Made by a program: the position numbers and the translations under genes. Source: Thermoplasmata archaeon (GTDB taxonomy: Archaea > Thermoplasmatota > Thermoplasmata > Thermoplasmatales > GCA-001856825). Taken from it: a stretch of DNA of 64,000 nucleotides. This document shows, piece by piece, positions 50,256-59,225 of this stretch. Under the pieces are notes generated by a model. That model was not told the DNA's origin and made no database searches. It saw only the letters and a program-made list of their open reading frames with translations. The DNA is taken from the NCBI GenBank assembly GCA_021792355.1, contig JAJYUV010000001.1, positions 233,009 to 297,008 of the forward strand. Direction: 5' to 3'. Position 1 is the stretch's first letter; each line of letters starts with the position of its first letter.

Positions 50256-51086
50256 TTGAAAATTTTGATATTGGGCGGCTCTGGACAACTTGCCAGGACT
50301 ATTGGCTCTCTAGTCGAAGGAGCTATATTTGCTTCCAGAACCAGCGAGATAAAATTGGATTTGACCAGAAACGAGACAATTTACCAAAGACTGTCTAAGA
50401 TAGACCCAGATCTCATCGTCAATGCTAGCGGAATGACGGGGGTAGACCAGTGTGAACAGAATACACGAGATGCATACCTTGTGAACGGTCTATCGGTGAA
50501 GGAAGTCACGAAGTTCTGCAGAGATCGAAGAATCAGGCTGATTCACTTTTCAACCGACTATGTGTTCGACGGAGAAAATGGCAATTATATGGAGAATTCA
50601 ACGCCAAATCCAATCAACTACTATGGACTTAGCAAACTGATAGGCGATAGTTATGCTCTCTCTTATGATGACTCGCTGGTGATTAGGACTTCTGGCGTGT
50701 ACGGTCTTTCGAGGAACTTCCCGGTTGTCACTCTCGAAAAACTCAGGGAGGGTAGTATGGTAAGTGCGATTAAGGGCTACTATTCTCCTATATTTGTCGG
50801 CCTTCTCGCTCGGTCCTCAGTGGAACTGATGAGTTCTAAAAATTACGGATTGCTGAACATAGCCGGAGAAAGGATCTCAAGAAGGGAACTGGCTGTGAAA
50901 ATTGCGGAACGTTTTGGATTGAACAGAGAACTTGTGAAAGAAGAAGCGGAAGGTTTAAAATTAATCGCAAGGAGACCGTTTGATTCATCGCTCGATTCCT
51001 CTCTAGCCCGTAGATTACTGTCCTTTGATTTCTACACCTCTGAAGCCAATATCAACGAATTCTATTCATATCTAAACAGAAAATGA
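50256..51086 (+). CDS. rmlD: dTDP-4-dehydrorhamnose reductase
   Basis: About 276 residues, the last step to dTDP-rhamnose. ILILGGSGQLARTIG is the NAD(P) site. The SDR catalytic pair is in YYGLSKLIGD (Tyr/Lys). The start is assigned to TTG 50256: GAGGTG lies ten bases upstream in the end of rmlA, and the Rossmann motif begins at once. Longer frames would add non-conserved residues. Confidence 0.88.
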   Translation: MKILILGGSGQLARTIGSLVEGAIFASRTSEIKLDLTRNETIYQRLSKIDPDLIVNASGMTGVDQCEQNTRDAYLVNGLSVKEVTKFCRDRRIRLIHFSTDYVFDGENGNYMENSTPNPINYYGLSKLIGDSYALSYDDSLVIRTSGVYGLSRNFPVVTLEKLREGSMVSAIKGYYSPIFVGLLARSSVELMSSKNYGLLNIAGERISRRELAVKIAERFGLNRELVKEEAEGLKLIARRPFDSSLDSSLARRLLSFDFYTSEANINEFYSYLNRK

Positions 51087-51096
51087 TTTTAAATTA
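51087..51096 (+). promoter_or_regulatory. internal TATA box before rmlC
   Basis: TTTTAAATTA is centred about 25 nt before ATG 51116. It suggests that rmlCB also has its own leaderless transcript. Confidence 0.45.
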
Positions 51097-51115
51097 ACTA
51101 CTATTAGATGTCCCT

Positions 51116-51667
51116 ATGCAAGAGTTTCTTCGGACGGAACTTGAGGACGTTATTATGGTAAAGGCAAATATATACAATGATGAAAGGGGGTTCTTCCTAG
51201 AAAGGTACAAAAAATCAGATTTCAAAGGCACTGGAGTGGGTGACGAGTTTGTTCAATTGAATCATTCGTTCTCGAAGAAGGGAGTGATTAGAGGTCTTCA
51301 CTTTCAGAAGAGTCCAGAAGAACAGGGAAAACTAGTGACTGTGGTCTCTGGCCACATAATAGACGTGGCTGTCGATATTAGGCCTTCTTCTTCCACTTTT
51401 AAGAAGTCGGTATCTGTCGAATTGTCAAGTGACAAAGGCATTTCTCTGTGGGTTCCTCCAGGTTTTGCCCATGGATTCCTAGCGCTGGAGAATTCCAACG
51501 TAATTTATCTGACCACTAAGGAATATTCTCCTAGATTGGACTGCGGAGTGAGATGGGATGATCCCGATTTGAAAATAAGCTGGCCAGTTGAGTCTCCAAT
51601 AATATCACCCAAGGACAGGAAGCTGAAATTCCTAAAGGAACTGATAAGAGATGGAGAAGTGAAATAA
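51116..51667 (+). CDS. rmlC: dTDP-4-dehydrorhamnose 3,5-epimerase
   Basis: A 183-aa cupin. GVIRGLHFQKSPEEQGKLV holds the catalytic histidine, and WVPPGFAHGFLALE is the second family motif. TAATG overlap joins it to rmlB. Confidence 0.95.
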   Translation: MQEFLRTELEDVIMVKANIYNDERGFFLERYKKSDFKGTGVGDEFVQLNHSFSKKGVIRGLHFQKSPEEQGKLVTVVSGHIIDVAVDIRPSSSTFKKSVSVELSSDKGISLWVPPGFAHGFLALENSNVIYLTTKEYSPRLDCGVRWDDPDLKISWPVESPIISPKDRKLKFLKELIRDGEVK

Positions 51668-52632
51668 TGACTAGACTGCTAGTGACCGGAGGATGTGGGT
51701 TTATTGGCTCGAATTTTGTAAACTACTGGCTACGGAATCATCCAGATGATTATGTGGTCAACTTAGACAAAATGACCTACGCGGCTGATGAAAACTATGT
51801 TGAGGAATCCCTCAAGGGGAAGAGTTACAAACTCGTCAAAGGAGACATAGCAGACAAAGAGCTTGTGATGTCTATAACTGAAGATATAGATACCGTGATA
51901 AATTTTGCAGCCGAATCTCACGTCGATAATGCCATAAATGAACCTTCGGCCTTTCTGAGATCAAATTATCAAGGTGTTTTCAATTTCTTAGAGGCTGCGA
52001 GGAAACGAGACCTGAGATTTCATCAGATATCCACCGACGAGGTGTACGGTAGTCTCCCCCTTGATTCTGAAGCTAAATTTCATGAGGAGTCGTGTTACAA
52101 CCCCAGAAATCCTTACTCTGCTACCAAAGCCGCCGCAGACATGTTGATCAGAGCATACATCAATACCTACGGAATCAGAGCTACAATCTCTAACTGCAGT
52201 AACAACTTTGGTCCTCACCAGCATCCTGAGAAATTAATACCTAAGACTGTCCTAAATGCAGTGCTGAACAGAAAGATTCCACTGTATGGAGATGGAAGAC
52301 AAGTGAGGGACTGGATCTTCGTGGAAGATCATGTTCGTGCAATAGAACTGATACTCAAGAAGGGAAAGGTCGGTGAGAGTTACCTGATAAGTGCGGGTAA
52401 CGAGAGAAGAAACATAGACGTTGTGACTGAGATTCTCCGACTCCTCAAAAAAGGTAAGGACCTTATAGAATTTGTTTCCGATAGACCTGGCCACGACGTC
52501 AGATATGCCCTGGAATCCAACAAAATCAAATCATTGGGTTGGAAACCTCTGAACGATTTCAGCAAATCTCTAGATGCGACTGTAAATCACTACCTGAAAG
52601 AGTTCAATTCTTATTCAAGGAAGGCGACCTGA
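51667..52632 (+). CDS. rmlB: dTDP-glucose 4,6-dehydratase
   Basis: A 321-aa extended SDR. GGCGFIGSNFVNYW binds NAD, FAAESHVDNAI is family-specific, the catalytic TDE triad is in ISTDEVYGSL, and YSATKAAADMLIRAY gives Tyr/Lys. Together with rmlA, D and C it completes dTDP-L-rhamnose synthesis. Confidence 0.96.
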   Translation: MTRLLVTGGCGFIGSNFVNYWLRNHPDDYVVNLDKMTYAADENYVEESLKGKSYKLVKGDIADKELVMSITEDIDTVINFAAESHVDNAINEPSAFLRSNYQGVFNFLEAARKRDLRFHQISTDEVYGSLPLDSEAKFHEESCYNPRNPYSATKAAADMLIRAYINTYGIRATISNCSNNFGPHQHPEKLIPKTVLNAVLNRKIPLYGDGRQVRDWIFVEDHVRAIELILKKGKVGESYLISAGNERRNIDVVTEILRLLKKGKDLIEFVSDRPGHDVRYALESNKIKSLGWKPLNDFSKSLDATVNHYLKEFNSYSRKAT

Positions 52633-53329
52633 ACAGCGTTTCTTCTAAGAGGTTGACTGCACCGTAAACGGGATATACATTAGAACGTTGAATTCCTTCA
52701 TGACCTTGATAGGTCACTAAGCTCAGTCTAGAAGGTTCGCTGAATTGAAGCCTAATTAAAGCATATTCAGTATGAGGGGAATAGAAAGGACTGCTTTGTT
52801 AGAGGTGGTCTATTAGAAGGACATAATTAAAAGACAAAAAGCTGGAGATTAATTTCTCAATTGGTAATTTCTTTAATTTTATATCCAAGTGTTTGAACGA
52901 ACATATTTTTCACCAGGGTAACTGTACACACTTCCATCGTTTAAGTACCAACTATCAAAGAGCATGCAACCGGTCCAATCAGCTGAAGAATTCATTTCTG
53001 TAGTTAGACCGACAGCGTCTCCGTTTGAATTAACAAACAATATGTGCCCCGTTACTTGGTCATTGGCCTCGAATACAAAGGAGGGGAGGACCAAATAGTT
53101 TCTAGCGAGTAAGTGAAATCAGGGTCTTCCTTGAATTTGGTAGCTCAAATTACTTAGGGTTGTCTGACGCAACCGACACATGGACTTCACGATTGCTATA
53201 TCCAGCACACTGAGTCCCTTAACCCTTAAATTAGAGCGAAGATGGATGAAATCTCGACGTTTTCTCGATCGTCTATTCGAACCTGATACTTAGGAAAAGC
53301 TTTTATTCTCATTATATATTGTCTGACTA
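52633..53329. other. intergenic region with a gene fragment
   Basis: About 700 bases between rmlB and a membrane-protein gene. Apart from the minus-strand fragment at 52879-53118, I see only AT-rich sequence and, near 53300-53307 (TTTTATT), a possible TATA box for the downstream gene. Confidence 0.4.
52879..53118 (-). pseudogene. fragment of a possible surface protein
   Basis: An open frame of about 80 codons bounded by stops, with only a TTG (53094) as start. The product has no signal or anchor but reads like part of an ectodomain (FEANDQVTGHILFVNSNGDA, and WTGCMLFDSWYLNDGS). It may be the surviving piece of a larger decayed gene, or an unrelated frame. Nothing similar occurs elsewhere in the window. 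Confidence 0.35.
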
Positions 53330-53947
53330 ATGTCACACATACTACTGAAAGGGTGGCATAGATACAAAGAAAAGGGGAAATATTCTTGGAAGTCCTCTCT
53401 CGTGATTGCATTCGTAGCAACGATATTACTGTGGTGGCTACCGATCTTTGGACCAATGCTTTCGGGATACGTGTCTGGTAGAACATCTGGCTCAAAATAC
53501 AAGGGTCTAATCATTACTGCACTCGTAGCTGCTATAATTGGAGTAGCATCTTTTCTGTTCACTTTCCTATTCCCAATACCCAATACGGTTGGCTACTACC
53601 TGTCTTCCACTATCCTGTATCATCTCCAAACGATCTCCCCATACGGTGCATGGTTTGTAGCCTCAATGGGACACATGTTTACTGACTTCCCATACTATAT
53701 GTCATTCTTCCCGCCAAACTGGGCCGTTCTAGTCGCATTTGGATTCATAGGAGGAGCCATGTCGGAGCTCCTAGTCAGAGATACTGAAAGAAAAAGTGTT
53801 CTGTCTGCAAAGCACCCGATACACAATGACGCAAAGGCCCTTACCCCAAGGGAAGTAGACTACGCACCTCCAGCTGATCCCCACCCCTTACTAAAGAAGA
53901 TAATAAGGGAGAAGGATGCCCAAGAATCCTCAGAGGATTATATCTAG
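53330..53947 (+). CDS. membrane protein with three to four helices (DUF5518-like)
   Basis: A 205-aa protein. Hydrophobic segments lie near residues 23-47 (VATILLWWLPIFGPMLSGYV), 57-82 and 128-148, followed by a ~55-residue cytoplasmic charged tail. WLPIFGPMLSGYVSGRTSGS resembles small archaeal membrane families annotated DUF5518. Function unknown. It converges on the small coiled-coil gene. Confidence 0.6.
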   Translation: MSHILLKGWHRYKEKGKYSWKSSLVIAFVATILLWWLPIFGPMLSGYVSGRTSGSKYKGLIITALVAAIIGVASFLFTFLFPIPNTVGYYLSSTILYHLQTISPYGAWFVASMGHMFTDFPYYMSFFPPNWAVLVAFGFIGGAMSELLVRDTERKSVLSAKHPIHNDAKALTPREVDYAPPADPHPLLKKIIREKDAQESSEDYI

Positions 53948-53965
53948 AACCATACTAGAAAGTCA

Positions 53966-54002
53966 ACATTTTTTTAAGTTTTTTTATTAATATTTTAATT
54001 TT
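53966..54002. terminator. T-rich bidirectional terminator region
   Basis: The gap between two convergent genes contains runs of 6-8 T on the plus strand near 53969, 53980 and 53999. Archaeal polymerases stop at such T tracts, so this probably ends the upstream plus-strand transcript; the A-rich complement gives fewer signals for the minus strand. Confidence 0.4.
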
Positions 54003-54220
54003 TTCCTGAATTCCGCTACCTCTTCTTGCAGCGCTTTGTTCAGTGGATTTTTCCTTGCCTTTTCCTCAAGTTCTTTTAGCTTGTTTTCCAAAGCTTTCTT
54101 CTTTCTGTCAAGGTCCCTCTTTCCAAGCCCCATAAATTGTCTAGAAAATACTACATTATCTATTTTATCATTGTCTCGAATAATTTCTCTGGCAAAATTA
54201 GAAGGAGTAAGTGATTCCAG
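53987..54220 (-). CDS. small coiled-coil protein downstream of the copper ATPase genes
   Basis: From CTG 54220 the frame gives 77 residues: an N-terminal part ([19 protein letters not shown]) and a charged helix (KKKALENKLKELEEKARKNP) ending EEVAEFRKKLKY. From ATG 54133 only the helix (48 aa) is made. The upstream part reads as protein and overlaps the end of the previous gene by 23 bases, with AAGGAT just before CTG, so I favour the longer form despite the unusual start. No family recognised. Confidence 0.5.
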   Translation of the reverse strand: MESLTPSNFAREIIRDNDKIDNVVFSRQFMGLGKRDLDRKKKALENKLKELEEKARKNPLNKALQEEVAEFRKKLKY

Positions 54221-54503
54221 ATATCCTTAACGTTTTTGCAAACCCAGGTTTAAAAATGTACACTTCATCATTGTGTTTCTTTATTGAATTAGCTACTGGT
54301 GGAACAGCTAGAATCCTCAGACCTTGTTCTTCATAAATGACTAAATAAGAACTGGAGTGTTTTACGAGAGATACATCCACGTGTGGAATCATTTTGCAGA
54401 GATTGTCTGAACATGGTCCCTTACTATATCTGAGTTCAAGATAGACTTCCGTGATATTGTTGTTTGCGATTAATTCTCTGGCTTTTTCTGAGATGGTAAT
54501 CAT
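54198..54503 (-). CDS. small protein coupled to copA, weakly HesB/IscA-like
   Basis: A 101-aa protein beginning [16 protein letters not shown], with a C-x4-C pair (GPCSDNLCK) near residue 31 and beta-rich remainder. The length, the I-x-I-x-EKA start and the cysteine region recall HesB/IscA proteins, but the usual C-terminal CxC is absent, so the match is weak. Overlapping the copA stop by four bases, it probably works with copper handling, for instance as a metal binder. Confidence 0.5.
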   Translation of the reverse strand: MITISEKARELIANNNITEVYLELRYSKGPCSDNLCKMIPHVDVSLVKHSSSYLVIYEEQGLRILAVPPVANSIKKHNDEVYIFKPGFAKTLRISGITYSF

Positions 54504-56569
54504 GGCTTAAATCTCTTTAAGAAAAGAGAGTTCATGACTACGGTAGTGGAGCTAAAAGCCATTGCGAATGCCGCTAGAAATGGGAGGGTGTTGTATATCC
54601 TTGCTCCCAACAGTGGTATCAATGCGCCTCCTGCTACTGGAATTAGTACAATGTTATAAAAGAATGCCCACATCAGATTCTGTTTTATCTTCCTTATAGT
54701 CTTTCTTCCAAGGTTAAGGCTCACATATACATCATAGAGTTTATTCTTCATGAGTATTATTCCCCCTGTCTCCTTCGCAATGTCAGTTCCACTACCGATC
54801 GCAATTCCCAGATCCGCTTTTGCCAGAGCTGGAGCATCGTTTATCCCATCTCCCACCATTGCTACAACTTTCCCAGATCTTTGAAGCTCCTCTATTTTTT
54901 CAAGTTTCTGCCGCGGCTTGACATTAGCAACTATATTTCTTATTCCTACCTTGGCTGCTATCGCCTTTGCGGTAGTTTCATTGTCTCCGCTTATCATCCA
55001 CGTTTCGACGTGAAGGCTGTTCAGGGCCTGGATTGACTTGATGCTGTCATCCTTTATTGGATCTGCGAGAGCAATAAGTCCTACTATCTTCGATTCTATT
55101 GTAAGAATCAGTACAGTCTTCCCTTCGGACTCCAATTTATTTATACTGCCCTCAATATTGCGTGTTGAAATTCCGTTGTCTGAGAGTAAATCCCTATTTC
55201 CAACCAATATTTTTTTGTCTAATTTACACGATACGCCCTCGCCTGGAATGTAACTGAACTCGGTAGGAAATTGGACTTCGATCTTTTCGTCCTTTGCCCT
55301 TTTTTGAACAGCTTTCCCTACGGGGTGTTCGGAATAGGCCTCCGCTGACGCAGCATACCTTAGGATTTCCCTTTGGTCGAGGGCTGAGGTTTCTACTATG
55401 TCCGTAACTTCCAGCTGTCCCTTCGTTATGGTCCCTGTCTTGTCGAAAGCAACCGTATTGACCTTGTTTGCAATTTCGACATACTCTCCACCCTTGATGA
55501 GAATGCCATTCTCTGCCGCCTTGCCGGATGAAACCATCAGGGCCGCTGGAGTTGCAATGCCGAGTGCGCACGGGCAGGCTATTATCAGAACTGAGACAAA
55601 AACCAGCAGGGAAAATGTTAGTCCGATGTGACCGACATAGAACCAGTACAACAAGGAGATAATTCCTACTAATACGACGGTTGGAACGAAGTAGGAAGAT
55701 ACCTTGTCTGCTAACCTTTGGATAGGTACCCTAGCAGAATTTGCATTCCTTACCGTCTCAATTATTTCAGAAAGAGCAGTGTCTTCTCCAACTTTCTCTG
55801 CCACAATTCTTACGGCTCCAGAGAGGTTCACCGTCCCCCCGATCACCTTGTCTCCTTCTTTCTTATCTACCGGTAAACTCTCTCCTGTTATCATTGACTC
55901 GTCGACTGATGTGAAACCTTCTACAACTCTTGAGTCGGTGGGAATTGCTTCTCCCGGCTTCACTAGCAGTAAATCTAAAACTTTTATCTCTTCAGCCTTG
56001 ACTTCTATGATATCTCCATTCTTGATGAGATGGGCTGTCTTCGGGAGAAGGGAGACTAGTTTACTAAGGGCTTCGGACGCTTTTGCCTTCGTAAGTTGCT
56101 CCATTAAAGTTCCAGTCAGAATCAGTGATATTATCGCCGTGGAAGTGTCGAAATATATTCCAGTTGAAGGAAATAAAGAAGGAAATAACACTACCGCTGC
56201 ACTGTACCCCCAGGCTGCCGACGTACCGATTGCAATGAGGGTATCCATGTTTCCCGCTCTGCTCTTGAAGGCATCTATTGTCCCTTTGTAGAACCTCAAC
56301 CCAGGATAGAATTGCACGACCGATGCCATCCCCAGTGAGACGTACTCCCAGTAGGTAAAGTGAATGATGTAAGTGAACAGAATAATTGGAATTGTCAAAA
56401 CCCAGGAGAGGGTCAACAAAATTTTTAGCTTGCTAAGCTCCTTTTCAGGTTCTTCAAACTGGTCTTTGCATGCCTCACTGCAAAAATAGTAGTTCTTGCC
56501 ATACTTGAAGCTCTTTATTGTTGCTGTAGTTTCGTCTACATACATTCCGCAGACTGGGTCTCTAGCCAT
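54500..56569 (-). CDS. copA: P1B-type copper-exporting ATPase with N-terminal YHS domain
   Basis: A 689-aa heavy-metal pump. Instead of the common HMA domain, it starts with a YHS metal-binding domain ([12 protein letters not shown] with [13 protein letters not shown]). The transport site is the [15 protein letters not shown] motif, the phosphorylation site is [10 protein letters not shown], the HP motif is SEHPVGKAV, and the hinge is [17 protein letters not shown]. Eight membrane helices are expected. It forms a locus with a YHS peptide and a TRASH-domain regulator. GGAGAT precedes the ATG. Confidence 0.93.
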   Translation of the reverse strand: MARDPVCGMYVDETTATIKSFKYGKNYYFCSEACKDQFEEPEKELSKLKILLTLSWVLTIPIILFTYIIHFTYWEYVSLGMASVVQFYPGLRFYKGTIDAFKSRAGNMDTLIAIGTSAAWGYSAAVVLFPSLFPSTGIYFDTSTAIISLILTGTLMEQLTKAKASEALSKLVSLLPKTAHLIKNGDIIEVKAEEIKVLDLLLVKPGEAIPTDSRVVEGFTSVDESMITGESLPVDKKEGDKVIGGTVNLSGAVRIVAEKVGEDTALSEIIETVRNANSARVPIQRLADKVSSYFVPTVVLVGIISLLYWFYVGHIGLTFSLLVFVSVLIIACPCALGIATPAALMVSSGKAAENGILIKGGEYVEIANKVNTVAFDKTGTITKGQLEVTDIVETSALDQREILRYAASAEAYSEHPVGKAVQKRAKDEKIEVQFPTEFSYIPGEGVSCKLDKKILVGNRDLLSDNGISTRNIEGSINKLESEGKTVLILTIESKIVGLIALADPIKDDSIKSIQALNSLHVETWMISGDNETTAKAIAAKVGIRNIVANVKPRQKLEKIEELQRSGKVVAMVGDGINDAPALAKADLGIAIGSGTDIAKETGGIILMKNKLYDVYVSLNLGRKTIRKIKQNLMWAFFYNIVLIPVAGGALIPLLGARIYNTLPFLAAFAMAFSSTTVVMNSLFLKRFKP

Positions 56570-56597
56570 TCCAATATCTCCTTAAACAACTGTTATA

Positions 56598-56774
56598 CTA
56601 ACAGCATCCTCCTCCATGGGAGTGCCCCATAGAGTTGTGAGCAAATTTGTGAGGGTCATTATCGAATTGCTTCTTGCAGTCGTTACTACAAAAATAGAAG
56701 GTCTGTCCCATGCGCTCAGACTTTAGAGCAGAACTGGGGTCAACGCTCATTCCACACACTACGTCCTTCTCCAT
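56598..56774 (-). CDS. 58-aa YHS-domain copper-binding peptide
   Basis: Starting at ATG 56774 the product reads MEKDVVCGMSVDPSSALKSE, then TFYFCSNDCKKQF and a His/Cys tail GHSHGGGCC. This is a complete small YHS metal-binding protein related to the copA N-terminus, likely a copper chaperone. Longer frames add an unconserved leader. It sits 28 bases before copA on the same strand. Confidence 0.8.
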   Translation of the reverse strand: MEKDVVCGMSVDPSSALKSERMGQTFYFCSNDCKKQFDNDPHKFAHNSMGHSHGGGCC

Positions 56775-56937
56775 CGATTTCTTTCTAAACGTGTTATCAC
56801 CATACTTCAATGTTGGACTTGTACTAAAGAGTACTTTGTGCAAGATGCTTAAAACACACAAGCTTACGCATCAGATCATTTCCAATGTGTGTTATCTCAA
56901 GCATCAAAAATCACCCATTGTAGGAGTGCTGCGTGGT

Positions 56938-57465
56938 TTATGGAGCCTCGTCGGCTCTCTGAATTCTCCTTGCAAGATCCCTCTTACAGTTCTCGCAGCA
57001 AGCGTAATACTGATGATTCTTGTATTTTAGGACCAGCGGCACGTCTTCGATCTCTTTTCCACAATAATCGCAGTATGTCCTCACTCTTGTTGATATTGAT
57101 TCATAGTCTTGCTTCTTTTTTATGATATTAAGGTGAACGTACGTTATATCTTTTTTAAGGACATTGATGTCAGAAACAACCATGAATTTTCCATTAGCAA
57201 GTTCAAACACCTCTATCCTATCACTTTCAGGTATTTGTTCCAGATCTTCCACTTCCAAGAGGATTAGCTTTTCATTTTCAGGGAGCGATACGTTCACAGT
57301 GAAACGAGTAATGATTTTGTTTGAGATCAGCGATTTGATTGCAGTTCTAACTGTATTTCTGTTAAGATTCGTCACTTTAGCCACATCGTTCACTCTGAGT
57401 CTAGAATCCTCTTGTAGAGCCCTTAGAACCTTTGACTCATTATGAGACAAATTTATTTTAGACAT
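56938..57465 (-). CDS. copT: copper-responsive regulator: winged helix plus TRASH domain
   Basis: A 175-aa regulator. The N-terminal Lrp-like winged helix is LSHNESKVLRALQEDSRLRV with NRNTVRTAIKSLISNKII. The C-terminal TRASH domain has YCDYCGKEIEDVPLV and ACCENCKRDLA, whose cysteines bind metal. Homologues in Sulfolobus control the cop operon. The gene name is by analogy. Its start is overlapped by a seven-codon upstream frame behind a perfect Shine-Dalgarno. Confidence 0.85.
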   Translation of the reverse strand: MSKINLSHNESKVLRALQEDSRLRVNDVAKVTNLNRNTVRTAIKSLISNKIITRFTVNVSLPENEKLILLEVEDLEQIPESDRIEVFELANGKFMVVSDINVLKKDITYVHLNIIKKKQDYESISTRVRTYCDYCGKEIEDVPLVLKYKNHQYYACCENCKRDLARRIQRADEAP

Positions 57466-57476
57466 AACTTCCTCAT
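57453..57476 (-). CDS. seven-codon upstream reading frame overlapping copT
   Basis: ATG at 57476 opens MRKLCLK and stops at TAA 57453-57455, twelve bases inside copT in another frame. GGAGGTGAT lies seven bases before this ATG, the best Shine-Dalgarno spacing available, whereas copT itself is 18 bases away. It may be a leader peptide that couples or controls copT translation. Alternatively the Shine-Dalgarno simply serves copT at long spacing, or GAGG five bases before copT is used. Confidence 0.4.
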   Translation of the reverse strand: MRKLCLK

Positions 57477-57483
57477 ATGGCCA

Positions 57484-57492
57484 ATCACCTCC
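57484..57492 (-). promoter_or_regulatory. perfect Shine-Dalgarno in the copT leader
   Basis: On the minus strand GGAGGTGAT matches nine bases of the expected 16S anti-Shine-Dalgarno. It fits the seven-codon frame better than the copT start. Confidence 0.5.
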
Positions 57493-57947
57493 TTGAAATA
57501 AATGTTATGCATACCGATTAAATTTCAGTCTGATAATGGTCACAATGATTATTCGCTTCATCTCAATGATTTAAGTTGACTATTTTCTTCTTGATACAAC
57601 TATTCAAGATGGGATAAGCCATTTTATAGACGCGACCTAAAATCTTGGTTACGCACTTCACATAGGGTCGGTATTTATCTAAGGATTATTTACCTGTTTA
57701 TGCAAATATTCAATGATGTTACTGAAATCATTCTAAAATATAAGAAAATACTTTAGCCAATGTGATTAATTTGGTCTCCCTTTTAAGAACATATTGCACA
57801 AGTATTCCGATATCTGTTTTATTCGTCCAGACGACGAGGTTTTGAGTGCGCAACTCAGTTGTTCAGTTATCGTCCCGGTGATTATCGGCCCATACAGGTC
57901 GTCATGTTCGCTGAGTGGAAGTCACACGTGAAGCAAATGAATCTGGG
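57493..57947. other. AT-rich region between copT and the sulfocyanin-like gene
   Basis: About 455 bases holding the copT promoter (a TATA-like TTTAATC near 57515 on the minus strand) and otherwise AT-rich sequence. No gene or tRNA is seen. Confidence 0.4.
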
Positions 57948-58577
57948 CTAACTGACTACTATCTCTCCATACATTCCTTTAGCAGCATGCCCTGGATATG
58001 TGCAAAGATACCAGTAAGTCCCGGTACTCGAAAAATCATAGGTAACATTTTCAAAAGCATAGCGACCTGAACTTTGTGGTGGAAGGTAGTTCATCATGTA
58101 TCCGTAACTGTTGTTGAGACCGTAGAAGCCACTCATCGTGTCACCATTACTATAGTTACCACCGTAAAAGCTGTTCATCATTCCGCCGTAATTGTTGTAA
58201 TATGGGGGACCTTCATTAGTGATCACAAAGTTGTGATAAGCATCTGTATCAACGTTTATTGCAACAAATTTAACTGTGATGCCGCGCTCAATTTCTAGTT
58301 TAGGGTTGATTTCTCCGAAGATCGAGAAGTTGTACATGCTTCCGTTTGAACTCATAGGCCCTAACTCCACTGGGATAGTAGAGCTGGCATTAACGTAAAT
58401 AACCTTGTCTCTGACAATAACACCAGGAGGAAGTGCTGTCAATTCGGACAATTCTGATGATCCGATAGTAGAAATAGACTCGTTTCCAAGGTAATTCACC
58501 TTTGCTTCATAGACGACTACCATAGAAAGAACCACAACCAAGACAATTATTAAGGTGACGCACTGACCACGCAACAC
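57948..58577 (-). CDS. membrane-anchored blue copper protein, sulfocyanin-like
   Basis: A 209-aa secreted cupredoxin. Residues 7-24 are an uncleaved-looking hydrophobic anchor. The type I copper site is His115 (DAYHNFVIT), Cys192, His197 and Met202 (LCTYPGHAAKGM). Between the first His and the Cys lies a ~45-residue insert rich in Asn, Gly, Tyr and Met. Sulfocyanins carry electrons in acidophile respiratory chains. GTG start with GGAGTTGAT upstream. It lies near the copper-efflux genes but is not in their operon. Confidence 0.85.
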   Translation of the reverse strand: MLRGQCVTLIIVLVVVLSMVVVYEAKVNYLGNESISTIGSSELSELTALPPGVIVRDKVIYVNASSTIPVELGPMSSNGSMYNFSIFGEINPKLEIERGITVKFVAINVDTDAYHNFVITNEGPPYYNNYGGMMNSFYGGNYSNGDTMSGFYGLNNSYGYMMNYLPPQSSGRYAFENVTYDFSSTGTYWYLCTYPGHAAKGMYGEIVVS

Positions 58578-59225
58578 GTATCAACTCCGTTCCTCATATG
58601 ATAGTTCATTTTCCCTCCCTCTTCAGATACTTTCATTTAGAGGTCATAAGTAGAAAGCAACATAGGTATTAAAGTGCATTTAGTGCGTTATGCCTAATTT
58701 TGTAGGAAATATTTAATCGGAAATATGTGAAGAAATCAATTCATTTGAACTGGTACCCGAGTCACGGTCTGTACGTACGTGGTCCTTTGCAAAGAATTAT
58801 ATCTTACACGATTTATTTCATTTCAATTAAACGATATGAAATAACGACCTTTTCACTACTCAAAACAACATGCCAACAGAATTTTACGAATCTCCAGATA
58901 TGACCTTTGAAAGAATTTAGTGGGAAACCGAAAATATCTCTTACTACTCCAGAGGAGGGTGGGAGTTGGTAATATGAGCAGTTATACTAGGAAGGATGGA
59001 TGGCTCGTATGACACGTTCATGCACTAAAGATATCAGCAAGGGTAATTTTCGGGATAGTGTGGATGATAGAGACGCCCTTAAGTTCCCGGACGTCTATGA
59101 GCCAACGGCGAACCTAATAAATTCAGCTGTCTGAGTTCAACCCTCTTGGCTTGAAATTCGGTTCAGTTTCTGCATTTCGATAATTTCCGTCACTTTAATT
59201 ATCAAGGAAATGAATACGATAGTTG
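58578..59225. other. gene-poor region upstream of the SDR gene
   Basis: About 650 bases containing a 9-base inverted repeat (TTATTTCAT 58813-58821 with ATGAAATAA 58836-58844), the short frame at 59000, and a TATA-like CTTTAATTAT at 59192-59201 that fits leaderless initiation of the SDR gene at 59226. Confidence 0.4.
59000..59134 (+). CDS. uncertain 44-codon reading frame
   Basis: ATG to TGA without homology that I recognise. The composition (RDSVDDRDALKFPDVYEPT) looks protein-like, and AGGAAGG lies just before the ATG. It could be a small gene or the remnant of a decayed one. Confidence 0.25.
   Translation: MARMTRSCTKDISKGNFRDSVDDRDALKFPDVYEPTANLINSAV

Noticed and set aside
54036..54230. 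64-codon Ser/Phe/Leu-rich plus-strand frame
   Set aside because: It is the complement of the Lys/Glu coiled-coil gene on the minus strand, which reads better as protein.
55704..56291. 195-codon plus-strand frame inside copA
   Set aside because: Antisense to conserved P-type ATPase coding sequence with no own signature.
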